DNA from: Lachnospiraceae bacterium
GTDB taxonomy: Bacteria; Bacillota; Clostridia; Lachnospirales; Lachnospiraceae
NCBI GenBank assembly: GCA_017935565.1
Contig: JAGBHK010000008.1
Span: 1 to 64,000, forward strand
Direction of reading: 5' to 3'
Length of the DNA: 64,000 nt
The position numbers and the translations under genes were made by a program. Shown here in pieces: positions 52,994 to 60,058 of the stretch. The stretch's first letter is position 1. Each line of letters opens with the position of its first letter. The notes below the pieces were generated by a model. It worked only from the letters and a program-made list of their open reading frames with translations. It searched no databases and was not told where the DNA came from.

Positions 52994-55078
52994 TTACTTC
53001 ACGTCCTTGATTGAGAAGCTGATTCTTCCCATCTTGTCCTTACCCATGCATACAGCCTTAACTACATCACCTAATGTAAGAACATCTTCTACATGATTAA
53101 TTCTTTCGTTAGAAATCTTTGAAATATGAACCATTCCTTCCTTACCTGGAGCAAATTCAAGGAATGCACCAAATTCTTTAATGCTGATAACCTTACCTTC
53201 AAATACCTGACCTTCTTCGAAGTCTGTAGTAATTGTTTCGATCATCTTCTTAGCTTTTTCTAACATATCTGCGTTTGTACCACAGATTGAAACTGCGCCT
53301 TCATCAGAAATATCAATCTTAACGCCTGTCTGGTCGATAATTGCATTGATTGTCTTACCCTTCTGACCAACAACATCACCAATCTTAGCTGGGTCAATCT
53401 GAATCTGGATAATCTTTGGAGCAAATTCGCCAACTTCTGGTCTTGGAGCTGCGATAGCCTTGCTCATACATTCATCCATAATTACAAATCTAGCAGCACG
53501 ACAGTTCATAATAGCGCCTTCAACGATTTCTCTTGTAAGACCATGAATCTTAATATCCATCTGAATAGCTGTGATACCGTCTTTTGTACCTGTAACCTTA
53601 AAGTCCATATCGCCAAAGAAGTCTTCTAAGCCCTGAATATCTGTAAGTAATACGAACTGATCATCTGTATCTCCTGTTACTAAACCTGTTGAGATACCAG
53701 CAACCATCTTCTTAATTGGAACACCAGCAGCCATAAGTGACATACAAGATGCACATGTTGAAGCCATTGATGTTGAACCATTTGATTCGAATGTTTCAGA
53801 AACTGTTCTAATTGCGTATGGGAATTCTTCTTCTGAAGGAAGCACTGGAAGAAGCGCTCTTTCAGCTAAAGCTCCGTGACCGATTTCTCTTCTACCAGGA
53901 CCTCTTGAAACCTTTGTTTCACCTACTGAGTATGCTGGGAAGTTATAGTGGTGCATGTATCTCTTTGATGTCTCATTTTCATCAAGACCATCAAGTTTCT
54001 GAGCCTCTGACAATGGTGCCAAAGTACATACATTACAAATCTGTGTCTGTCCACGAGTAAACATAGCAGAACCATGAACTCTAGGAATAATATCAACTTC
54101 TGCTGCTAACTTTCTAATTTGATCTAAAGCTCTACCATCTGGACGCTTCTTATCAACAAGAATCATCTTTCTAACAGTCTTCTTCTGATACTGATATAAA
54201 GCTTCGCCGATAAGTGGTAACCACTCTTCATTTTCAGCAAATGCAGCTTCTAATTTTTCTCTAATCTGACGAATATTTTCTTCTCTAACCTGCTTTTCGT
54301 CTGTGAATACTGCAACTTCCATTTCTTCTGGAGTAACAATCTTCTTCATTTCATCGAATAATTCTGCAGGAATTGCACAACTTTCATATGTGTGCTTAGC
54401 TTTACCAACTTCAGCAACGATTTTCTCGATGAATTCAATAACCTTCTGGTTGATTTCATGAGCAGCGTAGATAGCTTCAATCATCTTTGCTTCTGGAACT
54501 TCATTAGCACCAGCTTCAATCATAATAACCTTTTCCTTTGTAGAAGCAACTGTAAGCTTCAAATCAGAAACAGCATTCTGTGCTGAGTTAGGGTTGAAGA
54601 TGAATTCTCCATCAATCATACCTACCTGTGTTGTTGCACAAGGACCATCAAATGGAATATCAGAAATAGCAACACAGATAGCTGAACCAAGCATAGCTGT
54701 AAGTTCTGGGCTACACTGTGGGTCTACAGACATAACCATATTGTTGATTGTAACATCATTTCTGTAATCCTTAGGGAATAAAGGTCTCATTGGTCTATCG
54801 ATTACACGTGATGTAAGGATAGCATTTTCTGAAGCCTTACCTTCTCTCTTATTGAAACCGCCAGGAATCTTACCTACGGCATATAATTTTTCTTCGTATT
54901 CAACACTGAGTGGGAAGAAATCAATACCATCTCTTGGCTTTTCTGATGCTGTAGCTGTTGATAATACTACAGTATCTCCATAATGCATTAATGCTGCTCC
55001 GTTTGCCTGTGCAGCTACTCGGCCTACGTCAACTCGCAATGTTCTTCCAGCGAGTTCCATTTCAAAACTTTTGAACAT
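52994..55078 (-). CDS. pnp: Polyribonucleotide nucleotidyltransferase (PNPase)
   Basis: 3'-5' phosphorolytic exoribonuclease of mRNA decay. Two RNase PH domains (second with RVHGSAMFTRGQTQICNVCT and GHGALAERALLPVLPSEEEF), a KH domain (KIGDVVGQKGKTINAIIDQT) and a C-terminal S1 domain (EGQVFEGKVISIKEFGAFLE). 694 residues, standard. AAGGAG precedes the ATG. A long leader hairpin (55112-55198) lies upstream. It follows rpsO as in most bacteria. Confidence 0.97.
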   Translation of the reverse strand: MFKSFEMELAGRTLRVDVGRVAAQANGAALMHYGDTVVLSTATASEKPRDGIDFFPLSVEYEEKLYAVGKIPGGFNKREGKASENAILTSRVIDRPMRPLFPKDYRNDVTINNMVMSVDPQCSPELTAMLGSAICVAISDIPFDGPCATTQVGMIDGEFIFNPNSAQNAVSDLKLTVASTKEKVIMIEAGANEVPEAKMIEAIYAAHEINQKVIEFIEKIVAEVGKAKHTYESCAIPAELFDEMKKIVTPEEMEVAVFTDEKQVREENIRQIREKLEAAFAENEEWLPLIGEALYQYQKKTVRKMILVDKKRPDGRALDQIRKLAAEVDIIPRVHGSAMFTRGQTQICNVCTLAPLSEAQKLDGLDENETSKRYMHHYNFPAYSVGETKVSRGPGRREIGHGALAERALLPVLPSEEEFPYAIRTVSETFESNGSTSMASTCASCMSLMAAGVPIKKMVAGISTGLVTGDTDDQFVLLTDIQGLEDFFGDMDFKVTGTKDGITAIQMDIKIHGLTREIVEGAIMNCRAARFVIMDECMSKAIAAPRPEVGEFAPKIIQIQIDPAKIGDVVGQKGKTINAIIDQTGVKIDISDEGAVSICGTNADMLEKAKKMIETITTDFEEGQVFEGKVISIKEFGAFLEFAPGKEGMVHISKISNERINHVEDVLTLGDVVKAVCMGKDKMGRISFSIKDVK

Positions 55079-55111
55079 AACTTTCTATCTCCTTATAAAT
55101 ATATTATTCTT

Positions 55112-55198
55112 AGACAGAAATTTCCGAAAACACTGAAAAACTCAAACCATACGCTTCCTTTTGAACTTTTCAGTGGTCTCGGCTGAAAATTTCTGCCT
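55112..55198 (-). ncRNA. Long hairpin in the pnp 5' leader (possible autoregulatory element)
   Basis: An 87-base imperfect hairpin: 55112-55123 pairs with 55187-55198 (12 pairs, one G-U), CCG with CGG beyond a 4-base bulge, CACTGAAAA with TTTTCAGTG (9 perfect pairs, 55131-55139 with 55167-55175), then a partial stem and terminal loop. In E. coli an analogous pnp leader duplex is cut by RNase III and then degraded by PNPase, repressing pnp. A similar role here is inference. Confidence 0.6.
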
Positions 55199-55207
55199 AT
55201 AAATATG

Positions 55208-55242
55208 GTTAAAGGATAGACAAGTTATTTACTTGTCTATCC
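55208..55242 (-). terminator. Hairpin after rpsO (attenuating terminator)
   Basis: Perfect 12-bp stem GGATAGACAAGT / ACTTGTCTATCC (55214-55225 with 55231-55242). Only TTTAACC follows on the minus strand, so termination is probably partial and allows readthrough into pnp. Confidence 0.65.
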
Positions 55243-55254
55243 CTAACAATCTTA

Positions 55255-55521
55255 TTATTTTCTGATTCCTAACTTAGCGATTAAAGCACGGTAACCTTCA
55301 AGGTCATTCTTCTTTAAGTAGTCAAGTAAACCTCTTCTCTTACCAACCATCTTAAGAAGACCTCTTCTTGAGTGGTGATCCTTCATGTTAGACTTTAAAT
55401 GCTCTGTTAACTCATTAATTCTGTAAGTTAAAATAGCGATCTGAACTTCTGGAGAACCTGTATCACCAGCTGTTCTACCATATTCTTTAATAAGTTCTGC
55501 TTTTGTTTCCTTTGAAATCAT
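55255..55521 (-). CDS. rpsO: 30S ribosomal protein S15
   Basis: Primary 16S rRNA-binding protein. 88 residues, the usual length; motifs [33 protein letters not shown] and [15 protein letters not shown] precedes the ATG. It has its own consensus promoter and leader. The typical ribF-rpsO neighbourhood is split here by the accessory region 55647-61321. Confidence 0.98.
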   Translation of the reverse strand: MISKETKAELIKEYGRTAGDTGSPEVQIAILTYRINELTEHLKSNMKDHHSRRGLLKMVGKRRGLLDYLKKNDLEGYRALIAKLGIRK

Positions 55522-55604
55522 TTTAAATTCCTCCTAAATATTATATTTACCTAACACCAAGTCCTGGTCGGAGTTGTCCTAAAACTTAGCATTGGCACAA
55601 TTAC
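55522..55604 (-). promoter_or_regulatory. rpsO 5' leader (candidate S15 autoregulatory site)
   Basis: About 80 bases between the predicted start of transcription and rpsO; includes an inverted CCAGG/CTTGG hairpin (55556-55566) and a second possible stem. S15 leaders regulate rpsO in many bacteria; the assignment here is inference. Confidence 0.4.
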
Positions 55605-55610
55605 CGTAAA

Positions 55611-55639
55611 AGTATACAATAAAACTAAGTTATTGTCAA
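55611..55639 (-). promoter_or_regulatory. Sigma-A promoter for rpsO
   Basis: TTGACA (55634-55639), 17-base spacer, TATACT (55611-55616) on the minus strand. It overlaps the region just downstream of the lipoprotein stop at 55647. Confidence 0.92.
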
Positions 55640-55646
55640 ACACTTT

Positions 55647-56009
55647 TTATTTTTCCCTATCAAATCCACTGATTTTATCAAATAAATCCAAATCGATTTT
55701 ACTCGTTTTATAGTACTTATCTTCATAAGATATTTTATATTCATCAATAATTACGATTTTATGTTCGTCATCATCATTAGAATATACAATTTCATATATC
55801 CAACCCTTAGTATTATCATTTTCGATTTCCTCACATTCCAAACCTTTGAGATAATTAATAATAGATTCAATATCTTCTGTATCTTTTACCTCTTTCTCGT
55901 TATTCTTCCATATAAGTTTCATCTTCTCTGAATCATCTTCTTTACTTGTACAAGCAAAAAAACAGCTCATAGAAATACATACCATAATTAAAACAATTAT
56001 TTTTTTCAT
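55647..56009 (-). CDS. Small lipoprotein of unknown function
   Basis: 120 residues with a lipoprotein signal peptide (MKKIIVLIMVCISMSCFFAC, lipobox FFAC at Cys20). The mature part is charged and has one beta/helical domain of about 90 residues (ESIINYLKGLECEEIEN..., IYEIVYSNDDDEHKIVIIDE), resembling small DUF5301-type lipoproteins. It is the last gene of the accessory operon, 57 bases after the ABC ATPase. By position it may act as immunity or substrate-binding partner (inference). Confidence 0.75.
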   Translation of the reverse strand: MKKIIVLIMVCISMSCFFACTSKEDDSEKMKLIWKNNEKEVKDTEDIESIINYLKGLECEEIENDNTKGWIYEIVYSNDDDEHKIVIIDEYKISYEDKYYKTSKIDLDLFDKISGFDREK

Positions 56010-56066
56010 AAAAACACCTAACCTTCCTTATGCACAAAGCACACTCGTAGCCACACAATACTTTAT

Positions 56067-56675
56067 TTACAGTTCAATGCACCTACTTCCAACCTGCTTA
56101 TACTCTTCAACATGCGTAACCAAAACTACCGTCTTTCCCTCTTTATTTAATTCAGAAAGTATCCCCATTACAATTTCAGAATTTTTTTTATCAAGGGAGC
56201 CCGTTGGCTCATCTGCTAAAATCACTTGACAATTTTTAACCATTAGACGTGCAAGTGCTACTCTTTGTTGCTCTCCACCTGAGAGTTTATATACTTTCGT
56301 ATTAAGTTTATCTATTAATCCAACCCTTTTTAATGCTTCTTCTATTGATACTGAATTTTTGCTTTTACACCTGACAAGCATTAAATTTTGTCGAACGGTT
56401 TTCCTATCAACCAATGCAAAATTTTGAAACAGAAAACCAACAACTTCTCTGTAATACTTCATTCTATTCTTGTGTTTGGTAACCTCAATATCATTTACAA
56501 CGATACTACCACAATCAACTGGTTCCAAACCGCCAATCATATTAAGCAAAGTGGTCTTTCCTGCACCACTTTCCCCAGAAAGCACTACGTATTCACCGTC
56601 AGTAATATCTAAATTATAGTTATCAAAAAGAACCTTTTCTTTAAATCGTTTGCTCAATCCTTTTATTTTTATCAT
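56067..56675 (-). CDS. ABC transporter ATP-binding protein (LolD/MacB type)
   Basis: 202 residues. Walker A SGESGAGKTTLLNMIGG, Q-loop FLFQNFALVD, signature LSGGEQQRVALARL, Walker B VILADEPTGSLD, and the switch His in VTHVEEY. ATG 56675 overlaps the permease stop by 4 bases (ATGA), so the two are coupled; a TTG two codons upstream is unlikely. It powers the permease, probably by mechanotransmission-type export or immunity rather than classical import. Confidence 0.93.
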   Translation of the reverse strand: MIKIKGLSKRFKEKVLFDNYNLDITDGEYVVLSGESGAGKTTLLNMIGGLEPVDCGSIVVNDIEVTKHKNRMKYYREVVGFLFQNFALVDRKTVRQNLMLVRCKSKNSVSIEEALKRVGLIDKLNTKVYKLSGGEQQRVALARLMVKNCQVILADEPTGSLDKKNSEIVMGILSELNKEGKTVVLVTHVEEYKQVGSRCIEL

Positions 56676-58651
56676 AAACAACCACCTTTTAATGTTTTAA
56701 TTACATTTTCATTTTCTTGTCTATATATACAAACACTCAAAATAATAATATCCAAAAAGATTAGTACTGCACCAATTGCCAAAATATTAAAAATTGATAC
56801 TGGAATTCCACTATACTTAATCCCACCTGTGTAATACTTCGTATATAAAACTGCTAATGTATCAAATACAAATGAAAATATATACATTTTTTTATATCTA
56901 ATAAACACATTGTAACCCAATGTTTTTTTTACAGCAATTTCGATTGAATCTGCAGTATACAATATCTGTACCAAAAGACGATTAACTATAATATAAATTA
57001 TAATCAAAATAACTATAATACCTATTTTAAACATAGCCATCCGTTGCAGTACAACAAGTTCATCTAAATATTTGTCATACGCATTTGTAACCACAACATT
57101 AATATTGTTGTCTGGATCAAGTTTCTTTACTTCTTCTGCGATTTCTTCTTCAGTACAATCCCAAAGAACCAGTTTAAACATTATGCCATACTGCACAGGA
57201 CTTTTAAACTCACATTTCCTGTAATCAGATATGTTATTTAAGACAATAATCGGATTTTTAGCTACACTCGTTTTCTCCAAAGCATCCTTTGAAATATAAC
57301 CTATTACCTCTGATTTTTTATATGGTAACATAACATATTCAGGTTCACTCTCGCCAACATACATTCTACGTGATATACTTTTCGCCTCTTCAATTGCCTG
57401 ATTTGACAATTCATCATTCTCATTATATATTATATATATCTTTTCTTTAAAATCATAGTCACTAAATTCTTTAATTCTATCTTTAATATATTCAACTGAA
57501 TATTTATTTGCAGATATAATATTTACTCCATTGTCACCAGCAGTATCATCCACAAAATAAATTAATTTTTTACTATTCAAATTATCTCTAAATAATTTTT
57601 CCTCATAATACCATAAATCATCTATAACTTCTCTCTTTCTAGCCTTCACAGTAACTGAGTTGTGATTCTTAAAATACGAATAATATTCTTCTGATTTCCT
57701 AAACTCATAATATTCCTTTACATCTCCCACGCAGCTGACAACTAATATAGTTATTATTGTAGTTGCCAATAGTTTCAATAAATAATTCAAAAAAACCAAA
57801 TCTTTTGAAATGATTGCATTAGACAAAACTTTTGAAATGTCAAAAAACACAATACTCACTTGCATAAATGCGCAAATTGCTCCCGCAACATATACCAATG
57901 TTCTAACCGAATTTATATTAAAATCGGTAATCTGAACATAACTAAATATATATCGTGCAATCTCAAAACTTCCGCATATCAAAAAAAACTCAATTGCAAT
58001 ATTTTTTAAAACAAGTATTTTAGTATTTGCTCCCAACGATATCTTAATTATATTTTCTTTTTTTTCAGTTTCTAATACATAATACGAGAACAAAAAAACA
58101 ACAAAAAGAAGTATCCCCCATATATATAACGAACTTCTTTGCGCCTGTATAAGCATATAATCTCCATTACCTTTAGAAATGTTTACATCACAAAACTGTG
58201 AAATATCCGAACGGAAATTGCTCACATTTCTACTTTCACCGTATACATATATCTCTGTTTTTTCAATTACTTTATCAAAATTGTTATCTGACAAATTTTC
58301 CAACGAATCATATTCTATATTTACAGTTCCTGATATAAAACCTTTATGTTTACCCGCAATCAAATACCTTTGTTTTTCCAACGTGTTTTTTAATTCTTCA
58401 GAACAAAAAACTATCATTTCGGAAGAATATGCGCTATTTATCTCATTTACAACAACACACAACTCCGTTTTGCTCTTTTTGGCATATTCATTTAACATAA
58501 TAATATTTTCTTTATTCTTTTCATCTCTATTATTTATATCCAATACACTTAGATCGGAAAAACTAGAAATATAATCAATGTAAAACTCATTTGAAATTGT
58601 AAATCCTATTATCATCAGAATAATAATGATTAAAAATTGTACTTTTCTCAT
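56672..58651 (-). CDS. ABC permease resembling bacteriocin-associated integral membrane proteins
   Basis: 659 residues with an N-terminal membrane helix (about 5-22), a soluble outside segment, membrane helices near 170-190, 210-232, 240-262 and 285-305, a second soluble domain (about 310-540) and three helices at the C terminus. The arrangement and partner resemble the DUF1430/TIGR01654 membrane proteins found next to lactococcin-972-like bacteriocins, and MacB/FtsX permeases. The FtsX-type conserved helix is visible as YYVLETEKKENIIKISLGAN. Identification as immunity or exporter is inference; the family needs a profile search. Upstream genes encode two secreted or anchored proteins. Confidence 0.75.
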   Translation of the reverse strand: MRKVQFLIIIILMIIGFTISNEFYIDYISSFSDLSVLDINNRDEKNKENIIMLNEYAKKSKTELCVVVNEINSAYSSEMIVFCSEELKNTLEKQRYLIAGKHKGFISGTVNIEYDSLENLSDNNFDKVIEKTEIYVYGESRNVSNFRSDISQFCDVNISKGNGDYMLIQAQRSSLYIWGILLFVVFLFSYYVLETEKKENIIKISLGANTKILVLKNIAIEFFLICGSFEIARYIFSYVQITDFNINSVRTLVYVAGAICAFMQVSIVFFDISKVLSNAIISKDLVFLNYLLKLLATTIITILVVSCVGDVKEYYEFRKSEEYYSYFKNHNSVTVKARKREVIDDLWYYEEKLFRDNLNSKKLIYFVDDTAGDNGVNIISANKYSVEYIKDRIKEFSDYDFKEKIYIIYNENDELSNQAIEEAKSISRRMYVGESEPEYVMLPYKKSEVIGYISKDALEKTSVAKNPIIVLNNISDYRKCEFKSPVQYGIMFKLVLWDCTEEEIAEEVKKLDPDNNINVVVTNAYDKYLDELVVLQRMAMFKIGIIVILIIIYIIVNRLLVQILYTADSIEIAVKKTLGYNVFIRYKKMYIFSFVFDTLAVLYTKYYTGGIKYSGIPVSIFNILAIGAVLIFLDIIILSVCIYRQENENVIKTLKGGCL

Positions 58652-58671
58652 ATCCTACCTGCATAATATAA

Positions 58672-58773
58672 TTAATTTATTTCCCACATTTTATTCATTT
58701 CTTCATATACTTCGGCTATATCATCCTTATATTCTTCAAAAAATCTTTCTTCCTCTTCTGTCGGCTCATAATA
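58672..58773 (-). pseudogene. Possible readthrough extension of the 58774-59184 gene, after an amber codon
   Basis: After the TAG at 58774-58776 the frame stays open for 33 codons to a TAA at 58672-58674. It encodes a Glu/Tyr-rich helical peptide (YYEPTEEEERF... ending NKMWEIN) of protein-like composition, without its own start near the beginning. It ends 20 bases before the permease ATG, leaving just room for its AGG site. Either the TAG is a nonsense mutation that trims the upstream protein from about 170 to 136 residues, or it is read through, or the resemblance to coding sequence is accidental. Confidence 0.5.
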
Positions 58774-59184
58774 CTACTCCATATTTTCGTCAAGAATAAT
58801 TGTTCCCATCAACTCTTGTTTACCATTTAGACCTGTTTCATCCATCACCATTTTATATATTTTGACATAAATCTCATATCCATCTAATTTAGGAAAAATA
58901 AGCATAGATACTTTGGGAATATCTTCAGTTCTTACTTCACCTCTACTTATAGACAAATTTCCAGCGTATGATAAATATTGTGGTAAAAAAGCACCATATA
59001 TATATCTTCCTTTTTTACCTCTTTCACCCACAAACAAAGAATAGTCACCATCCCCTATATACTCCAATGGTTCACAAAACGGACGCCATCTAATATAAGT
59101 GAATACACTCCAAAATATATTGTACACTATAAACAAAACTATAATCCCTATTAGAATCTTAATTTTCAAACTTAATTTTTTCAT
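58774..59184 (-). CDS. Membrane-anchored small protein, amber stop
   Basis: 136 residues. Signal anchor at about 8-30 (IKILIGIIVLFIVYNIFWSV), then an exposed beta-rich domain with no cysteines paired to a known motif (GDGDYSLFVGERGKKGRYIY, LPQYLSYAGNLSISR, KVSMLIFPKLDGYEIYV). Ends ILDENME at a TAG, after which the same frame remains open for 33 further codons. AGGATGG precedes the ATG. Lies between the secreted 145-residue protein and the ABC permease; family unrecognised. A role in processing, export or self-protection is possible from context only. Confidence 0.7.
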   Translation of the reverse strand: MKKLSLKIKILIGIIVLFIVYNIFWSVFTYIRWRPFCEPLEYIGDGDYSLFVGERGKKGRYIYGAFLPQYLSYAGNLSISRGEVRTEDIPKVSMLIFPKLDGYEIYVKIYKMVMDETGLNGKQELMGTIILDENME

Positions 59185-59256
59185 TTTAACACCATCCTAT
59201 TGTTCCCTCTGCAACCATTTATACTCCCCTACTACTATTCAATAAATTAACTATTA

Positions 59257-59694
59257 TTAATCATAAATATGTTTTACAGTAAATTTCCAATCCACATCTG
59301 TTCCTGTATTTTTGATTGAATACTCCTTTGATACTTCACCATCCTGCATCCATGGTGTGTACACATCATCATACGAAGCATTTACAAGTCTTCCTTGGCA
59401 CTCCATTCCAAAAGACACTCCACCAACTTCTTTCATTAAATCCTTATTACCAAATGCACCATCTTTAAAACCTACATATGCCTGATATCCATATTCAAAA
59501 CCAGCGATAATGATTTCTCCTTCGACAGGTTCATACCAAGATTCATCTTTACCCCATTTTTTATCAGCTGATTCCTCACCAACATCACCCGGATCAACCC
59601 AAACATATGCAGAATATTCTCCTGCTGATGCCATTCCTACCATACCCAATGTTGCAACTACAACAGTTACTAAAGTTACTAATTTTTTCTTCAT
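59257..59694 (-). CDS. Secreted protein of unknown family controlled by a c-di-GMP riboswitch
   Basis: 145 residues. Clear signal peptide (MKKKLVTLVTVVVATLGMVG, cleavage near ASA-GEY, residue 24). The mature about 120 residues are acidic and aromatic-rich (YSAYVWVDPGDVGEESADKK, YEPVEGEIIIAGFEYGYQAY, VGFKDGAF) with one Cys (GMECQGRLV) and a beta-rich end (DVDWKFTVKHIYD). No sortase or choline-binding motif. GGAG lies 9 bases before the ATG. The leader contains a c-di-GMP-I riboswitch and terminator. Followed by an anchored protein and an ABC transporter. It could be an adhesin, matrix component or bacteriocin-like effector; I do not recognise it. Confidence 0.8.
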   Translation of the reverse strand: MKKKLVTLVTVVVATLGMVGMASAGEYSAYVWVDPGDVGEESADKKWGKDESWYEPVEGEIIIAGFEYGYQAYVGFKDGAFGNKDLMKEVGGVSFGMECQGRLVNASYDDVYTPWMQDGEVSKEYSIKNTGTDVDWKFTVKHIYD

Positions 59695-59723
59695 TTTGTC
59701 GTACTCCTTTATATACTTATTTG

Positions 59724-59752
59724 TTTACACATATATAAAAAAGTAGTATACT
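59724..59752 (+). promoter_or_regulatory. Plus-strand sigma-A promoter inside the riboswitch leader region
   Basis: TTTACA (59724-59729), 17-base spacer, TATACT (59747-59752) on the plus strand. It points away from the 59257-59694 gene and toward the hairpin at 59790-59826, so it may produce a short RNA opposite the riboswitch leader. The -10 sequence is palindromic (AGTATACT), but on the minus strand no good -35 is spaced from it. Confidence 0.65.
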
Positions 59753-59758
59753 ATCCAT

Positions 59759-59836
59759 GGCACTTATTATATATATGTGTCAGTCCTTGGGCTCTGGAGA
59801 TTTTGTCGCGAATTTTCTCCAGAGCCTCTTTTTATA
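59759..59836 (+). ncRNA. Candidate small antisense RNA with terminator
   Basis: Predicted transcript of about 78 bases from the promoter at 59724-59752, ending in an 11-bp perfect stem GGCTCTGGAGA / TCTCCAGAGCC (59790-59800 with 59816-59826) followed by TCTTTTTATA. It would be antisense to the leader between the riboswitch and the secreted-protein gene. The stem also exists in the minus-strand leader but has no U tract there. Transcription has not been shown. Confidence 0.5.
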
Positions 59837-59871
59837 TATAATACTCATAAAAGTATAATATATCGAAATAT

Positions 59872-59913
59872 AAACAAATAAAAAGGTTGCAATATTTCAT
59901 CAATATTGCAACC
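59872..59913 (-). terminator. Riboswitch expression-platform terminator
   Basis: 12-bp stem GGTTGCAATATT / AATATTGCAACC (59885-59896 with 59902-59913), followed on the minus strand by TTTTTATTTG. Its 5' arm GGTTGC is also the conserved 3' element of the aptamer, so ligand binding and terminator formation compete. Confidence 0.9.
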
Positions 59914-60005
59914 GAACTATCATAATAACCATTAACCATCCCAATTAATCATTACTTTAGACTTCTAGCTTTGCGTCCCTACATTTCTATAAGTTTGCTA
60001 ACATT
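59908..60005 (-). ncRNA. c-di-GMP-I (GEMM) riboswitch
   Basis: On the minus strand the leader matches the GEMM-I aptamer: GCAAAC (P2 region), a stem with GAAA tetraloop (CTTATAGAAATGTA), then the hallmark GGGACGCAAAGC (59968-59979), GTCTAA, a P3 helix, and ATGATAG..CGGTTGC at the 3' end. The segment from CAAAC to GCAAAGC has the same length and layout as the Vibrio Vc2 aptamer. A sigma-A promoter lies just upstream and a terminator overlaps the 3' end, so c-di-GMP is expected to control transcription of the 59694-to-55647 operon. Whether it turns the operon on or off is not settled by inspection. Confidence 0.92.
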
Positions 60006-60022
60006 ATTCATACACTTTGCAT

Positions 60023-60051
60023 ATTATACCCCCCCCGACAAATTTTGTCAA
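60023..60051 (-). promoter_or_regulatory. Consensus promoter with G8 spacer, driving the riboswitch operon
   Basis: TTGACA (60046-60051), 17-base spacer, TATAAT (60023-60028) on the minus strand, a perfect match. The spacer contains a run of eight G (60029-60036 as C on plus). Homopolymer length change would shift the spacing away from the 17-base optimum, so this could be phase-variable. Lies directly after the stop of the NlpC/P60 gene. Confidence 0.93.
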
Positions 60052-60058
60052 TATTTTC

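Noticed and set aside
59790-59826. Second riboswitch between the c-di-GMP aptamer and the secreted-protein gene
   Set aside because: Only a simple 11-bp stem with no matching aptamer consensus. It has a U tract on the plus strand only, so it fits a terminator of a plus-strand RNA better.
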